Assembly: GCF_005862305.2 (NCBI RefSeq)
Contig: NZ_CP054022.1
Location: forward strand, 310,001 to 374,000
Reading direction: 5' to 3'
Length of the DNA: 64,000 bases
From: Rhizobium indicum
Lineage (GTDB): Bacteria; Pseudomonadota; Alphaproteobacteria; Rhizobiales; Rhizobiaceae
The stretch's first letter is position 1, and every line of letters starts with the position of its first letter. Made by a program: the position numbers and the translations under genes. Shown here in pieces: positions 32,781-41,546 of the stretch. Under the pieces are notes generated by a model. That model was not told the origin of the DNA. It did not search any database and saw only the letters and a list, made by a program, of their open reading frames with translations.

Positions 32781-32831
32781 GAAGACGCAAAATGTCTTCC
32801 CAATGGCGGCGCGTTCACGGCCGCGCCGCCA
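32781..32831 (+). terminator. tandem hairpins closing the flgEKL unit
   Basis: GAAGAC / GTCTTC around a 7-base loop (32781-32799) is followed by a 10-bp GC stem TGGCGGCGCG / CGCGCCGCCA with an 8-base loop (32804-32831). They start three bases after the stop of the preceding gene. There is no T tract. Confidence 0.6.
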
Positions 32832-32933
32832 GCAAGCATGGCATAGGCTGGTCTTGCATAGGGCTTGTCCGTTGCGGCAGTCTGGACTTTCCCATAGGGG
32901 AGACTGAGGACGATTGCCGAAGGTCTGCCGGCA

Positions 32934-33827
32934 ATGGTCTTTCAGAGACCGAGTGTGTTCTTGATGTCGAAGCCGCGCGCGAAGCTACCCTTCTCCGAAG
33001 AGACCTTGCAGTCCATGCTGATCCGCGTGCTTCGCCCGCTGGTCAAGCTCGCACTCGCCTCCGGCTTCAACTTCATCTCGTTTTCGACCGTTCTTCGCCG
33101 CCTCTATATCGAGGTCGCAGAGAAGGAATTCGCGCTGCCGAACAAGAACCAGACGGATAGCCGCATCTCGCTTCTGACCGGCATTCACCGCAAGGACGTC
33201 AACCGGCTGCGCGGTCAGGTGCTTGCGGCATCCTTCCTGACCACCGGCGTTTCGCAGACGAGCCGCATTCTCGCCAGATGGCTTGCCGATCCGTTTTATT
33301 GCGATGCGGAGGATCGGCCGAGCGCTCTGCCCCGGACCTCCAGCGACGGCGGTCCGTCATTCGAGAGCCTGGTGAGCGACATCACCAAAGACGTCCACCC
33401 CCGCTCCATTCTGGACGACTGGCTGGATAAAGGCATCGTTGTTCTCGATCAGAACGGCTGGATCCAGCTGGACCTCTCATCAATCGTCCCCAATGCAGGT
33501 GACGAAGCCCGCCGGCATTATTTTACGCGCAACCTCCGTGACCATGTGCAGGCGTCGGTCATGAACCTGATGAACGAGCCCCCCCCGAACTTCGAACGCG
33601 CCGTCCATTATGACGGGATATCACCTGTTCTGGCGGCCCGGCTCGACGAAATCGCGCGCGCGGAAGGAATGGCGCTGCTCCTGAAACTCAACAAGATCGC
33701 CCATCAGGCTATCAAGGACGACCCCGGCGGCAACAGCCGCTGGATCGCTGGGCTCTATGTCATGACCGAGGAGGGCGAGGCCGATCGTCAGACAGACGCC
33801 GCATCCAAGACGGAGACGGACGAATGA
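32934..33827 (+). CDS. DUF6502 family protein
   Basis: 297 residues from the ATG at 32934; an in-frame ATG at 32964 gives 287 residues and is equally tenable, as neither has a strong ribosome site. Soluble protein with the DUF6502 pattern: VLRPLVKLALASGFNFISFS, RISLLTGIHRKDVNRLRGQ (a helix-turn-helix-like segment), RILARWLADPFYCD and a helical C-terminus. Function unknown; the helix-turn-helix-like part suggests DNA binding. Its stop overlaps the DUF5666 gene start (ATGA), and the two probably act together. Confidence 0.85.
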   Translation: MVFQRPSVFLMSKPRAKLPFSEETLQSMLIRVLRPLVKLALASGFNFISFSTVLRRLYIEVAEKEFALPNKNQTDSRISLLTGIHRKDVNRLRGQVLAASFLTTGVSQTSRILARWLADPFYCDAEDRPSALPRTSSDGGPSFESLVSDITKDVHPRSILDDWLDKGIVVLDQNGWIQLDLSSIVPNAGDEARRHYFTRNLRDHVQASVMNLMNEPPPNFERAVHYDGISPVLAARLDEIARAEGMALLLKLNKIAHQAIKDDPGGNSRWIAGLYVMTEEGEADRQTDAASKTETDE

Positions 33828-34897
33828 CCCCGTCGGCGATCTCGAGAAGACAATTTCTGCTGGCCGGAATAGCGCTTCAGGTCCTGGGGCCCAAGATTGC
33901 CGACGCGCAGCCGACGGGCAGCAGCGATCATGGCATCGGCGGGTCCGGTCTTTCCATTCAGGGAGGTGGGGAGAACGAAGATCACGGGATCGGCGGAACG
34001 GGCATCGTCGGGACCATCCAGGGCTTTGGAAGCATCATCGTCAACAACATCCACATCCCGTTCAGTGCGACGACACCGATCGAAATCGACGGCCGACGGG
34101 TTCGCGCGAGCGCGATGAAGGTCGGTCATGTCGCCCGGGTGCTGCTGACGGGCAAGCTTGCCGCCCGCATTACGATCGCCAGCGAAGTCCAAGGCCGCAT
34201 CGACCGGATAGACAAGACCGGCATGACCGTATTGGGGCAGACGATCGACACGACGGGTGTCGCGACCAAGGGCCTGCGCAAGGGCAAGCGGGTCGCCGTA
34301 TTCGGCATCCGCAAACCTGACGGTACGATCATTGCCCGGCGCATCGAGCCCCGCTCCGTTTCCGAAGGCGCCCATGTTCGAGGCATCCCGGTCAAGAGCA
34401 GCAATCGCGTCCTGATCGGCGGCCTTTCGCTTGGAAGCACACATGGATACCTGGCCGGCAAGCAAACGCTCGTGCGTCTCAAGGCCGTCGCCGATCGATT
34501 GATCATCACGCGCATTCAGGCTGAACCCCTGGTCCCGGGCTTGAAACACGGCATCGTCAACGTCGAGACCTTCCGGCCGACGGATAAGGACGGGCCGGGC
34601 GCGGGACCCAGAGGTTCCGCGCCTTTCGGCTCGACGCCGCCATCTCCTGATGGTCATGGCTTCGTCGATATCGGCGTGCGGGACTCAAGCAGAATGACCG
34701 GCTTTCCCGACGGGCGCATTCCGGACGGCTTCGGTTCTCGACGTCCAGGAGGCCCTTCGGATCGACCGCCGCCCGATCGTTCGCCCTTCGGCAGAGGCGG
34801 GCCGGACCGAGATTTTTCCGCTCCGGATAGAGCGGGGCCGCCACCGCAGGACGGCCCGCCGCCACCGGGCCCAGGTCCAGGTCCGGGTCCGCACTGA
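33824..34897 (+). CDS. DUF5666 exported protein with Pro/Gly-rich tail
   Basis: 357 residues. The N-terminus SRRQFLLAGIALQVLG is a twin-arginine-type signal followed by an ADA cleavage region. Repeated beta-rich DUF5666 segments follow (GTIQGFGSIIVNNIHIPFSA, GRIDRIDKTGMTVLGQTIDT, IPVKSSNRVLIGGLSLGS). Residues from about 255 form a low-complexity Pro/Gly/Asp/Arg tail ending PPPPGPGPGPGPH. The likely location is periplasm or surface. Coupled by ATGA overlap to the DUF6502 gene; the cytoplasmic and exported pair may form a sensing or surface module, which is inference. Confidence 0.85.
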   Translation: MTPSAISRRQFLLAGIALQVLGPKIADAQPTGSSDHGIGGSGLSIQGGGENEDHGIGGTGIVGTIQGFGSIIVNNIHIPFSATTPIEIDGRRVRASAMKVGHVARVLLTGKLAARITIASEVQGRIDRIDKTGMTVLGQTIDTTGVATKGLRKGKRVAVFGIRKPDGTIIARRIEPRSVSEGAHVRGIPVKSSNRVLIGGLSLGSTHGYLAGKQTLVRLKAVADRLIITRIQAEPLVPGLKHGIVNVETFRPTDKDGPGAGPRGSAPFGSTPPSPDGHGFVDIGVRDSSRMTGFPDGRIPDGFGSRRPGGPSDRPPPDRSPFGRGGPDRDFSAPDRAGPPPQDGPPPPGPGPGPGPH

Positions 34898-34921
34898 AAA
34901 CGCGGTCGTCTCCGTGTTGAC

Positions 34922-34942
34922 AAATGGGAAAATTTCCCATTT
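34922..34942. repeat. short perfect inverted repeat
   Basis: AAATGGGAA / TTCCCATTT around three bases, 25 bases after the DUF5666 stop and before a stronger terminator. Could be an operator or the first half of a double terminator. Confidence 0.4.
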
Positions 34943-34988
34943 ATTGCTCATGCGAATTCTGCTTCGGGTGATTCCAGGGAGGGTTTGC

Positions 34989-35038
34989 CGATTGGCTAAC
35001 GGGTCCGCCCCACACCCGCTAGCCAATCGTTTGATTTT
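34989..35038 (+). terminator. Rho-independent terminator after the DUF6502-DUF5666 pair
   Basis: The arms CGATTGGCTAACGGGT (34989-35004) and ACCCGCTAGCCAATCG (35014-35029) pair over 16 bases with one mismatch around a 9-base loop. TTTGATTTT follows directly. This is the clearest intrinsic terminator on the plus strand of the window. Confidence 0.8.
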
Positions 35039-35180
35039 CAATCGTTCTGAGACTGTCAAACCCATGTTCCTGAATCATCGCAGGGATGGCCGATCCCGCA
35101 GGCTGGATGGCGCCATCCGAACCAAAACGTCATCGCCCAAGAGGAATCAGGAATTGTTTTTGCTGGAACGCGAACCGGAT

Positions 35181-35402
35181 ATGTCAGTGGAGATGGACGA
35201 ACCGACCATCGTTGCAACCTGGGAAAACCGCGCTCAAATCATCGAAATCATGAGCAGCGCGCACCAGACGAGCCAACAATTTCAACATCTTTGGCAGAGC
35301 AGCGGCGGAACGGGCCGGCTCAGTCAAGATGATACGGATAAGTTGGTCGAGCTGCTGCGAAAGATCGGCGACCTGAATGAAACTCTCATGCGATTGGCCT
35401 GA
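35181..35402 (+). CDS. small hypothetical protein
   Basis: 73 residues from the ATG at 35181 (MSVEMDEPTIVATWENRAQI). It has a helical, charged C-terminal half (DDTDKLVELLRKIGDLNETL). The frame is open further upstream to 34914 across the terminator, so an earlier start is unlikely. No family recognised, no signal peptide or membrane segment, weak ribosome site. It may be a genuine short gene or a fortuitous frame. Confidence 0.45.
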   Translation: MSVEMDEPTIVATWENRAQIIEIMSSAHQTSQQFQHLWQSSGGTGRLSQDDTDKLVELLRKIGDLNETLMRLA

Positions 35403-35508
35403 ACGGCGTTTAACGCGCGACAATCGACCCAATCAGAAGCCAACCGCTTGACACTCTCCCGCGGAGCTTCGACACCAGGAGAAAGCACGGCAGGTTGCGA
35501 GTGCGTAC

Positions 35509-35622
35509 TCATTCGAGAGCCTGCTCGACAATGTCGGCTATCGAGCGGTTTTCACGGCGGGCAAGCCGGTGAGCAAGATCACGCGCTTTTGCGCTTCGTA
35601 CGGAAAGCGGAGGTTCAGCCAT
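35509..35622 (-). pseudogene. VapB-type antitoxin relic
   Basis: MAEPPLSVRSAKARDLAHRL followed by ARRENRSIADIVEQALE reads like the N-terminal ribbon-helix-helix of a Rv0623/PSK-type VapB, but stops at 35509. In the next frame the sequence continues EYALATCRAFSW, which would fit after ALER, so one frameshift appears to have ended the gene. No toxin gene follows. The rest of 35403-35801 shows no other gene; it holds the promoter of the chemoreceptor gene. Confidence 0.5.
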
Positions 35623-35801
35623 GCCGATCTCCTTTGCGATGAATGTAATGTCGCCTCGAGCCGTCACGATGGCTGGCGATGGTTTGGTACCACGGCTTAA
35701 ACCTATCAACCCAATTTTGGACGGTTGCCCCAGACCTGAAAGAGCTGGCTAAAACCCCGACATCAAAAGAATTAACCATATTTCAGTGTTCTTGCCAAAT
35801 A

Positions 35802-37679
35802 ATGCCGTACGTAGATCAGGTCTCTCGAAGTAGAGAAGCCAAAAGTTATTTGGAGACAGTCTTGGCATTCACCATTGCTCGCAGTCTGGTGGCGTTCGGC
35901 GTCGCCGTTTCAGTAGGCCTTTTCATGTCGATCGGATTGCAGCAATCGGCGCTTGAACGGCTGAAAGTCAACGGGCCGGTTTATGAGCAGGTCGTCTACG
36001 GCAAGGATTTGATCGCCGATATTCTACCGCCGCCGCTATTTGTAGTCGAATCCTACATGCTCTCCTTCGAGGCGAGCAAATTTCCCGAACTCACCGACAC
36101 CAATCTTGCCAAGATCGCAAATCTCAAGGCCGCTTACGACGACCGTCGCGCCTATTGGAAAACCACCCGGCTGCCGCAAGCCTTGAAGGACGAGCTTGAA
36201 AACGATGTCATCGCCAAGGGTGATGCATTCTGGGGGGTGATGAACCACGAGATCATCCCCGCCTTGAATGCCAGGGATGAAGACAAGGCGCATGGTGCGA
36301 TCGAACAACTGCGCGTCGCCTTTCATTCGCATCAGGACGCGGTCGAGAAACTCGTTGCCAATTCCGACGCTTTCCTGAAGGGCGAGGAACGCAATGCGGC
36401 CTCGGAGATCGTGACCTGGACGATCTATGCGGGCGCTGCGGGTTTCGGATCGTTCGGACTATTGCTGGTGGGGCTCTATCTTCTGCGACGCCGGGCGATC
36501 GTGCCGCTCGATGGCATGAAGGCCTATATGGGCAATCTTGCCGAAGGCGATTTTTCGACCGACGTTCCCTATGCCAACCGTTCAGACGAGATCGGCGCCA
36601 TGTCCAAGGCCGTGGCGGTATTCCGCCGCAACGCACTTGAGCGGCAGGACGCACAGAAACGTGAGACCGCACTTCGCGATGCGGAATTCGAGCGTGAACG
36701 CAGCCAGCTGGCCGAAAAGGCCGCCGAGGAACAGATCCGCGAAACGGTGATCGATCAGCTGACATACGGCCTGGAACAGCTATCGACTGGCAATCTCGAT
36801 TGCCGGATCAAGACACCCTTCGCCGCCGCCTACGAGACTTTGCGCGCGAAATTCAACGACAGCATGGACGCGCTTTGCGCGTCGATGACCGAGATTGCCC
36901 AGACCTCCAAGCAAGTGGGCAACTCCTCGGCCGGCATCACCGATGCAGCTGACAGTCTTGCGTCGCGCACGGAACAGCAGGCCGCGATGCTCGAAGAGGC
37001 CACAGCCGCACTCGATGAAATGAATATCAAAGCCAAAGACGCCTCTGACCATGCCGGCAGGGCGACAGGCATGATGGCTCAGACCCGCACCAGCGCCGAA
37101 CATTCGGCAGCCGTCGTTCGCGAAGCAATCGCCGCCATGGAAAGGATCGAAGGCTCGTCCTCCCAGATTGGCGCCATCGTCAACGTCATCGATGAAATTG
37201 CCTTCCAGACCAATCTTCTGGCGCTCAATGCCGGGGTTGAAGCCGCCCGCGCCGGCGAAGCAGGCAAGGGTTTTGCCGTTGTCGCACAGGAAGTGCGCGA
37301 ACTTGCCATGCGCTCGGCCAACGCCGCCAAGGAGATCAGAGCTCTGATCTCCACCTCCTCGGCCCAGGTCTCCAGCGGTGTGGAGCTCGTCAACCGAACC
37401 GGCAAGGCGCTCCTGGAAATCGAAGGGCAGGTCGAGCAAGTTGCCGGCCTGATCGCCCGCATCGTTTCGGTGTCCTCCGAACAGGTGGTGGCGATCGGCG
37501 AGATCAACGCCTCCGTCAACGCGCTCGATCAGGTAACCCAGCGCAACGCAGCCATGGCCGTCGAAACCGCCTCGGCCTGCCGCGCCCTCGGCAGCCAGAC
37601 ACAGACACTGGAGGGGGTCGTCAACCGCTTTCAGGTCGATGCGGGAGCCAGCGGCTCAAGACCGCGAAAGGCTGCCTGA
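35802..37679 (+). CDS. transmembrane methyl-accepting chemotaxis protein
   Basis: 625 residues from the ATG at 35802. The TTG at 35862 has a better-placed GGAG and would give 605 residues; an ATG at 35679 seems too early. TM1 (about 22-45) and TM2 (about 200-228, [20 protein letters not shown]) enclose a helical periplasmic sensor of about 150 residues. A HAMP domain ([20 protein letters not shown]) follows, then a second HAMP-like segment and the signalling domain with [20 protein letters not shown] at the tip. It ends RPRKAA without a CheR-tether pentapeptide. The ligand is unknown. Confidence 0.9.
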   Translation: MPYVDQVSRSREAKSYLETVLAFTIARSLVAFGVAVSVGLFMSIGLQQSALERLKVNGPVYEQVVYGKDLIADILPPPLFVVESYMLSFEASKFPELTDTNLAKIANLKAAYDDRRAYWKTTRLPQALKDELENDVIAKGDAFWGVMNHEIIPALNARDEDKAHGAIEQLRVAFHSHQDAVEKLVANSDAFLKGEERNAASEIVTWTIYAGAAGFGSFGLLLVGLYLLRRRAIVPLDGMKAYMGNLAEGDFSTDVPYANRSDEIGAMSKAVAVFRRNALERQDAQKRETALRDAEFERERSQLAEKAAEEQIRETVIDQLTYGLEQLSTGNLDCRIKTPFAAAYETLRAKFNDSMDALCASMTEIAQTSKQVGNSSAGITDAADSLASRTEQQAAMLEEATAALDEMNIKAKDASDHAGRATGMMAQTRTSAEHSAAVVREAIAAMERIEGSSSQIGAIVNVIDEIAFQTNLLALNAGVEAARAGEAGKGFAVVAQEVRELAMRSANAAKEIRALISTSSAQVSSGVELVNRTGKALLEIEGQVEQVAGLIARIVSVSSEQVVAIGEINASVNALDQVTQRNAAMAVETASACRALGSQTQTLEGVVNRFQVDAGASGSRPRKAA

Positions 37680-37794
37680 CGCGCCGTCGATCTTCCTACC
37701 CGCTTCACAGGCGAACCTTATTCGGTTTGCATCGTTTCAAGGCAATGGAAATTCACAATGAGGCGCAGCGATTGCTTGCGCCAAAAGGCCGCTG

Positions 37795-38190
37795 ATGCCA
37801 ACCTCCACCCGCACGAAACACCTGACGTCCATCGAACTCGGAAGAATTCGGCGCGCCGTCGGCATAGCGCGCCTGATGGATACCGCGGTCAGACTGCCTG
37901 TCATCGGCGTGCGTATCGGCGCGGACTCAATTCTCGGCCTCATCCCCGCCATCGGCGACATTGCCGCATCCCTCATCGGTCTTTTCATCATCGATGAGGC
38001 AAGACGTCTCGGCATTCCCACCCACAAACTCGCCCGCATGGCCGTCAATCTCGGCATCGACGCCGCCGGCGGAACGGTTCCGCTGCTTGGCGATCTCTTC
38101 GACGTCTATTTCAAATCTCATCGTCGAAACGTCGGCATCATTCTCGACCACTTTGGGATCAGCGAAGACGAGTTGAACCGGCGCATCTGA
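37795..38190 (+). CDS. DUF4112 domain protein
   Basis: 131 residues from the ATG at 37795, with AAAGG seven bases before. DUF4112 pattern: ELGRIRRAVGIARLMDTAVR, then LPVIGVRIGADSILGLIPAI followed by GD, a hydrophobic helix LIGLFIIDEARRLGIP, and NLGIDAAGGTVPLLGDLFDV. It is a small probable membrane-associated protein of unknown role. It lies 115 bases after the chemoreceptor gene and is convergent with the sugar locus. Confidence 0.85.
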   Translation: MPTSTRTKHLTSIELGRIRRAVGIARLMDTAVRLPVIGVRIGADSILGLIPAIGDIAASLIGLFIIDEARRLGIPTHKLARMAVNLGIDAAGGTVPLLGDLFDVYFKSHRRNVGIILDHFGISEDELNRRI

Positions 38191-38217
38191 CCAAGCCTGT
38201 CGCCTCGAGGGTCTGGA

Positions 38218-39174
38218 TCAGGTCCGAACGCCTTTCCCCGTCAGAAACGCCAGAGCCGCTGCGCCAACGAGGCCCGAGTTCTGATCCAACGCCGCCAGCA
38301 CCACTTTGACATCCTTGAATGCCGGCATTGCCCATTGCGCGATGTAGCCTTGAATGCCCGGCTGCAGCCGGTCGAACTCGTGGGAAAGCCCGCCTCCCAT
38401 CACGATGATATCGGGACTGAAGATATGGATCAGGCTGGTGAAGCCGCGACCGAGAATTTCCGCTTCCTCGTCAATCAGTTGATTTGCGAGACGATCGCCA
38501 TTTCTTGCCGCCGCAAAAACGCTGCGGCTGTCGATGGCGCCGCCATCGCTGCCGATTGTCGTCCCGCTGGATTCCATCGCCCTCATTTGGGCGCGGCGCG
38601 CAAAAGCCGTTCCGGATCCGTAGGCCTCGAAACAACCCCTGTTGCCGCAGGGGCAAGGCTCTCCGTTCGGCACGACCGACATGTGCCCGACATGGGCTGC
38701 CATGCCCTTGCGGCCGCGCACGACGCGACCATCCGACACAACGCCACCGCCAATGCCGGTGCTCACGGTGACATAGACCAGATTGTCGAGCCCTTTGCCG
38801 GCTCCGAACTGCCACTCGCCGATGGCGGCGGCAATCGCATCGTTCTCGAGGTCGACCGGAAACGGAAACCGCTTCTGCAACTCCGCCTTCAGTGGAAAGT
38901 CGACAAAGCCTGAGAGCGTCGGGATATTCGAGGCGACGCCGGCGACCGTATCGAGTGGACCCGGAGCGGATACGCCGACGCCCACCACAGAAGCGGGGTT
39001 CGATGCTGCAAGCAGTCCATCGGTCAGGCCGCAGATTTGGGCGAGCACGCGGTCGGGGCCTGCCAGCGCATCCGTCGGTTCGGCTGCGCGCGCCAGGATC
39101 CTGCCCTGCTCGTCGACGAGGGCAGCGCGCACCTGCGTCCCACCGAGGTCGATTCCAATGGCAACCTGCTGCAT
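38218..39174 (-). CDS. ROK family sugar kinase
   Basis: 318 residues from the ATG at 39174 (MQQVAIGIDLGGTQVRAALV). ASKHA fold: phosphate-1 motif DLGGTQVRAAL, catalytic Asp region VDLENDAIAAAIGEW, VTVSTGIGGGVV, the ROK signature HVGHMSVVPNGEPCPCGNRG with zinc ligands His and Cys followed by CFEAYGSG, and IIVMGGGLS. It phosphorylates a hexose or derivative with ATP. It is the last gene of the minus-strand catabolic run, 14 bases after the epimerase gene. In the D-allose pathway an RPE-like epimerase and a ROK kinase are also neighbours, a parallel but not proof. Confidence 0.9.
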   Translation of the reverse strand: MQQVAIGIDLGGTQVRAALVDEQGRILARAAEPTDALAGPDRVLAQICGLTDGLLAASNPASVVGVGVSAPGPLDTVAGVASNIPTLSGFVDFPLKAELQKRFPFPVDLENDAIAAAIGEWQFGAGKGLDNLVYVTVSTGIGGGVVSDGRVVRGRKGMAAHVGHMSVVPNGEPCPCGNRGCFEAYGSGTAFARRAQMRAMESSGTTIGSDGGAIDSRSVFAAARNGDRLANQLIDEEAEILGRGFTSLIHIFSPDIIVMGGGLSHEFDRLQPGIQGYIAQWAMPAFKDVKVVLAALDQNSGLVGAAALAFLTGKGVRT

Positions 39175-39188
39175 GTGAAGACCATGAG

Positions 39189-39890
39189 TTAAAGTGCGCG
39201 CACCCATGCCATCCGCTCGTCGAGCGATGGCGCATTGAAAGCCAGGGAACCGAGGACGACCGTCTCCGCGCCCGACTGGCGCAGAAGCGGCACGGTGTGC
39301 TCGCGAATACCGCCGTCGGCCGCCAGCACGATCCGATGCGCTGCACCGCAGCCGCCAATGATTTGCTTTGCCTGCTGAAGCCGCGCTCCGGCTTTTTCGT
39401 CGAGACCCTGGCCCTTCACGCCGATCGCCGTGCCGAGCAGCGTCACAAAGCGCAGCCGGGAAGCATATTTCTCGACGCGTTCGACAGGGGTGTCGACCTT
39501 GAGCACCATGCCGGCGGCCACACCGCGGCGATCGAGAAGATCGAGCGCCTCGGCGGCGACGCTTTCGTTTTCAAAATGAAGACTGATCAGGTCGCTGCCC
39601 GCATCGGCGAACTGCTCGATCTGCGACAGGAGGATGCTGTCGGCGACCATCAGGTGAACATGGATCGGGCGCGAAGACACTTTGCGCACGCCGGCAACAA
39701 GATCAGGGAAAAACAACATTGCCGGCGCGAAATGGCCATCGGCGACATCGATATGGAGGATGTCGACGTGAGGATCGACACGCGCCAGATCGTCCGCCAG
39801 ATGCACGAGATCGGCCGACCAGACGGAGAATTCGGCAATCAGGCGATCTTTCGGAAGATCGGCGATCCAGGTTTTGGAGGGGGTCGTCAT
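39189..39890 (-). CDS. ribulose-phosphate 3-epimerase family protein
   Basis: 233 residues. TIM-barrel epimerase with the metal residues in HVDILHIDVADGHFAPAMLF (HxD), HVHLMV and the late LAADGGIREHTVPLLRQSGA. It is 10-15 residues longer at the N-terminus than housekeeping Rpe and begins IAEFSVWSADLVHLADDLAR, where the usual catalytic Ser appears within FSVWSADL. Likely substrates are ketopentose- or ketohexose-6-phosphates (allulose-6-phosphate class). Four bases separate it from the hydrolase gene upstream. Confidence 0.88.
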   Translation of the reverse strand: MTTPSKTWIADLPKDRLIAEFSVWSADLVHLADDLARVDPHVDILHIDVADGHFAPAMLFFPDLVAGVRKVSSRPIHVHLMVADSILLSQIEQFADAGSDLISLHFENESVAAEALDLLDRRGVAAGMVLKVDTPVERVEKYASRLRFVTLLGTAIGVKGQGLDEKAGARLQQAKQIIGGCGAAHRIVLAADGGIREHTVPLLRQSGAETVVLGSLAFNAPSLDERMAWVRAL

Positions 39891-39894
39891 TGTT

Positions 39895-40704
39895 TCAGAG
39901 CTCCTTCAGAAAATTGCCCATGGCAAGCCGGAAGTCGGCAACGTATTGCGGGCGGCTCTCGGTCTTCGATGTGATCTGCACCAAACGCGCGCCGGCAATC
40001 CGCTCGGCAAGAGCATGCGCATGGCCAAGAGGATGAATGCTGTCCCGATCATGGCCGATAACCAGCGTCGGTACGGTGAGATTGCCGACGTCCTCGTCGG
40101 TCACATCAGGACCGTCATTGGAAATCCTGGTGAGCAGTTCGGCGGTCACATCCAAAGGCGTGCGGGAGAAAAAGCCGGCAAGCGAGGCCAGATTGTCCGG
40201 CGCCTCGGCGGCGAGCCGCACGCCCACCGGCCCGGCCAGGAATGCTGTCTTTGCGTCATTTGGCGGCAGATTTTTCAGAAGCCGGCCGACTTCGGCGTTG
40301 GGTTCCATATTCTCCGGCGCGGATGCCGTCAGCCAGGCCGGCCTTGCGATGATCAGTGCCTTGACAAGATCGGGCCGCTTGATCGCGAGACGCAAGGCGA
40401 TCGCCGCGCCCATCGAGATGCCGCCGATCACGATCGGCGGCGTAAGGTTCTTTTCGATATAGGCGGCGATATCATCGCAGAAGGTCGCGATCGACAACCG
40501 CTCCGGATGGCCGGCCCGGGAATGGCCGTGGCCGCGCGCTTCGATCGTAACCCGGCGAAAACCTGCGTCGAGCGGAAAGACCTCATCGGTCTGCGCCGCG
40601 TCTCCGCATAAGCCATGCTGAAATATGACGGCCGCGCCTTCGCCCGCCATATCGACATTGAGAATGGTTCCGTCGCTGGTTTCGAACGGTTCGGCCCGTC
40701 TCAT
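39895..40704 (-). CDS. alpha/beta hydrolase
   Basis: 269 residues. Nucleophile elbow GGISMGAAIAL (Ser), oxyanion HG in FQHGLCGDA, late Asp/His in TLVIGHDRDSIHPLGHAHAL. The fold is that of small-ester or lactone hydrolases such as 3-oxoadipate enol-lactonase. In this locus a lactonase step after sugar oxidation is plausible. ATGA overlap with the upstream isomerase gene. Confidence 0.88.
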   Translation of the reverse strand: MRRAEPFETSDGTILNVDMAGEGAAVIFQHGLCGDAAQTDEVFPLDAGFRRVTIEARGHGHSRAGHPERLSIATFCDDIAAYIEKNLTPPIVIGGISMGAAIALRLAIKRPDLVKALIIARPAWLTASAPENMEPNAEVGRLLKNLPPNDAKTAFLAGPVGVRLAAEAPDNLASLAGFFSRTPLDVTAELLTRISNDGPDVTDEDVGNLTVPTLVIGHDRDSIHPLGHAHALAERIAGARLVQITSKTESRPQYVADFRLAMGNFLKEL

Positions 40705-41546
40705 CTTCCTGTCCCCGCGGGTTCCCCGTCGAGGTTAGTCTTCAGGAAAGCCGCCGCACCGGCCGCCTCCGAAGCCGAAAGGCCATGCGTGACAAGACTG
40801 CCCTCAAAGCCGATCGCCTTGAGACGGCCGAGATAATGCGCGTAGTCGAGGACACCCTTGCCGGCAGTCGCGAAACTACCGTCCGGATTGCGATCTTTCG
40901 CATGCGCCATGACGATCCGATCAGCCAGAAGGTCAATGGCGGAAGAGACAATGTTCCGCTGCTCATCGAGCGTCGTGACCTCGAAGAGATTGGCCGGATC
41001 GAGCACGATCTTGACGCGGGGGCTCTTCAGCGCCGTGATCAGCCGATACGCCTTCTCAGCCGAGTTGACGACGTTGGCAAGCTCGGGCTCGATGCCGAGA
41101 TCCACGTCATAGCGCTCGGCGATCTCGATGGCTGCCCCCATGGCTTCGAGGAGATCCCGCCAGGCCTCCGGCGTGTCGTTGTCGGCATGCGCCTTCCACT
41201 GATCGATGGGGTCGCGTGTGCCGGTGCAGAGCGTGATCAAGGTCGTCGACATGCTGGTGCTGCGCTCGGCCAGAGTCGCGAGGTTGCGAAGGCCGGCCTC
41301 GCGCACGGCGGGGTCCGGATGGATCATGTTGAAAGTGCCCGAAACGGCAACGATCTCGACGCCGCTCTCGCGCGCCGCTTCGGCAACTGAGCGGGCCTGG
41401 GCTTCCGTAATCGTCTCCGGCATCGGCGAAAGGCCGGAGCAGGCCATATTGTATTGGGCGCAGGTGAACCCGGCGCCAGCGACCGAGTTGAGAACGGTTG
41501 CGGGTTCCGTTCCCTCGAAGGTCTTTGCGAAGATGCCGAGCTTCAT
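40701..41546 (-). CDS. sugar phosphate isomerase/epimerase (xylose isomerase-like TIM barrel)
   Basis: 281 residues from the ATG at 41546, overlapping the upstream stop as TGATG. AP endonuclease 2 family: MKLGIFAKTFEGTEPATVLN, LGIEPELANVVN (metal Glu), VKIVLDPANLFEV (Asp), IVMAHAKDRNPDG (His). Such enzymes isomerise or epimerise keto-sugars and inososes. It sits between a Gfo/Idh/MocA dehydrogenase and a hydrolase, a frequent trio for oxidised sugars. Confidence 0.88.
   Translation of the reverse strand: MKLGIFAKTFEGTEPATVLNSVAGAGFTCAQYNMACSGLSPMPETITEAQARSVAEAARESGVEIVAVSGTFNMIHPDPAVREAGLRNLATLAERSTSMSTTLITLCTGTRDPIDQWKAHADNDTPEAWRDLLEAMGAAIEIAERYDVDLGIEPELANVVNSAEKAYRLITALKSPRVKIVLDPANLFEVTTLDEQRNIVSSAIDLLADRIVMAHAKDRNPDGSFATAGKGVLDYAHYLGRLKAIGFEGSLVTHGLSASEAAGAAAFLKTNLDGEPAGTGR

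Noticed and set aside
35181..35402. Start of the small frame further upstream at 34914 or 35065
   Set aside because: These starts would translate across, or directly behind, the strong terminator at 34989-35038 and lack a ribosome site.
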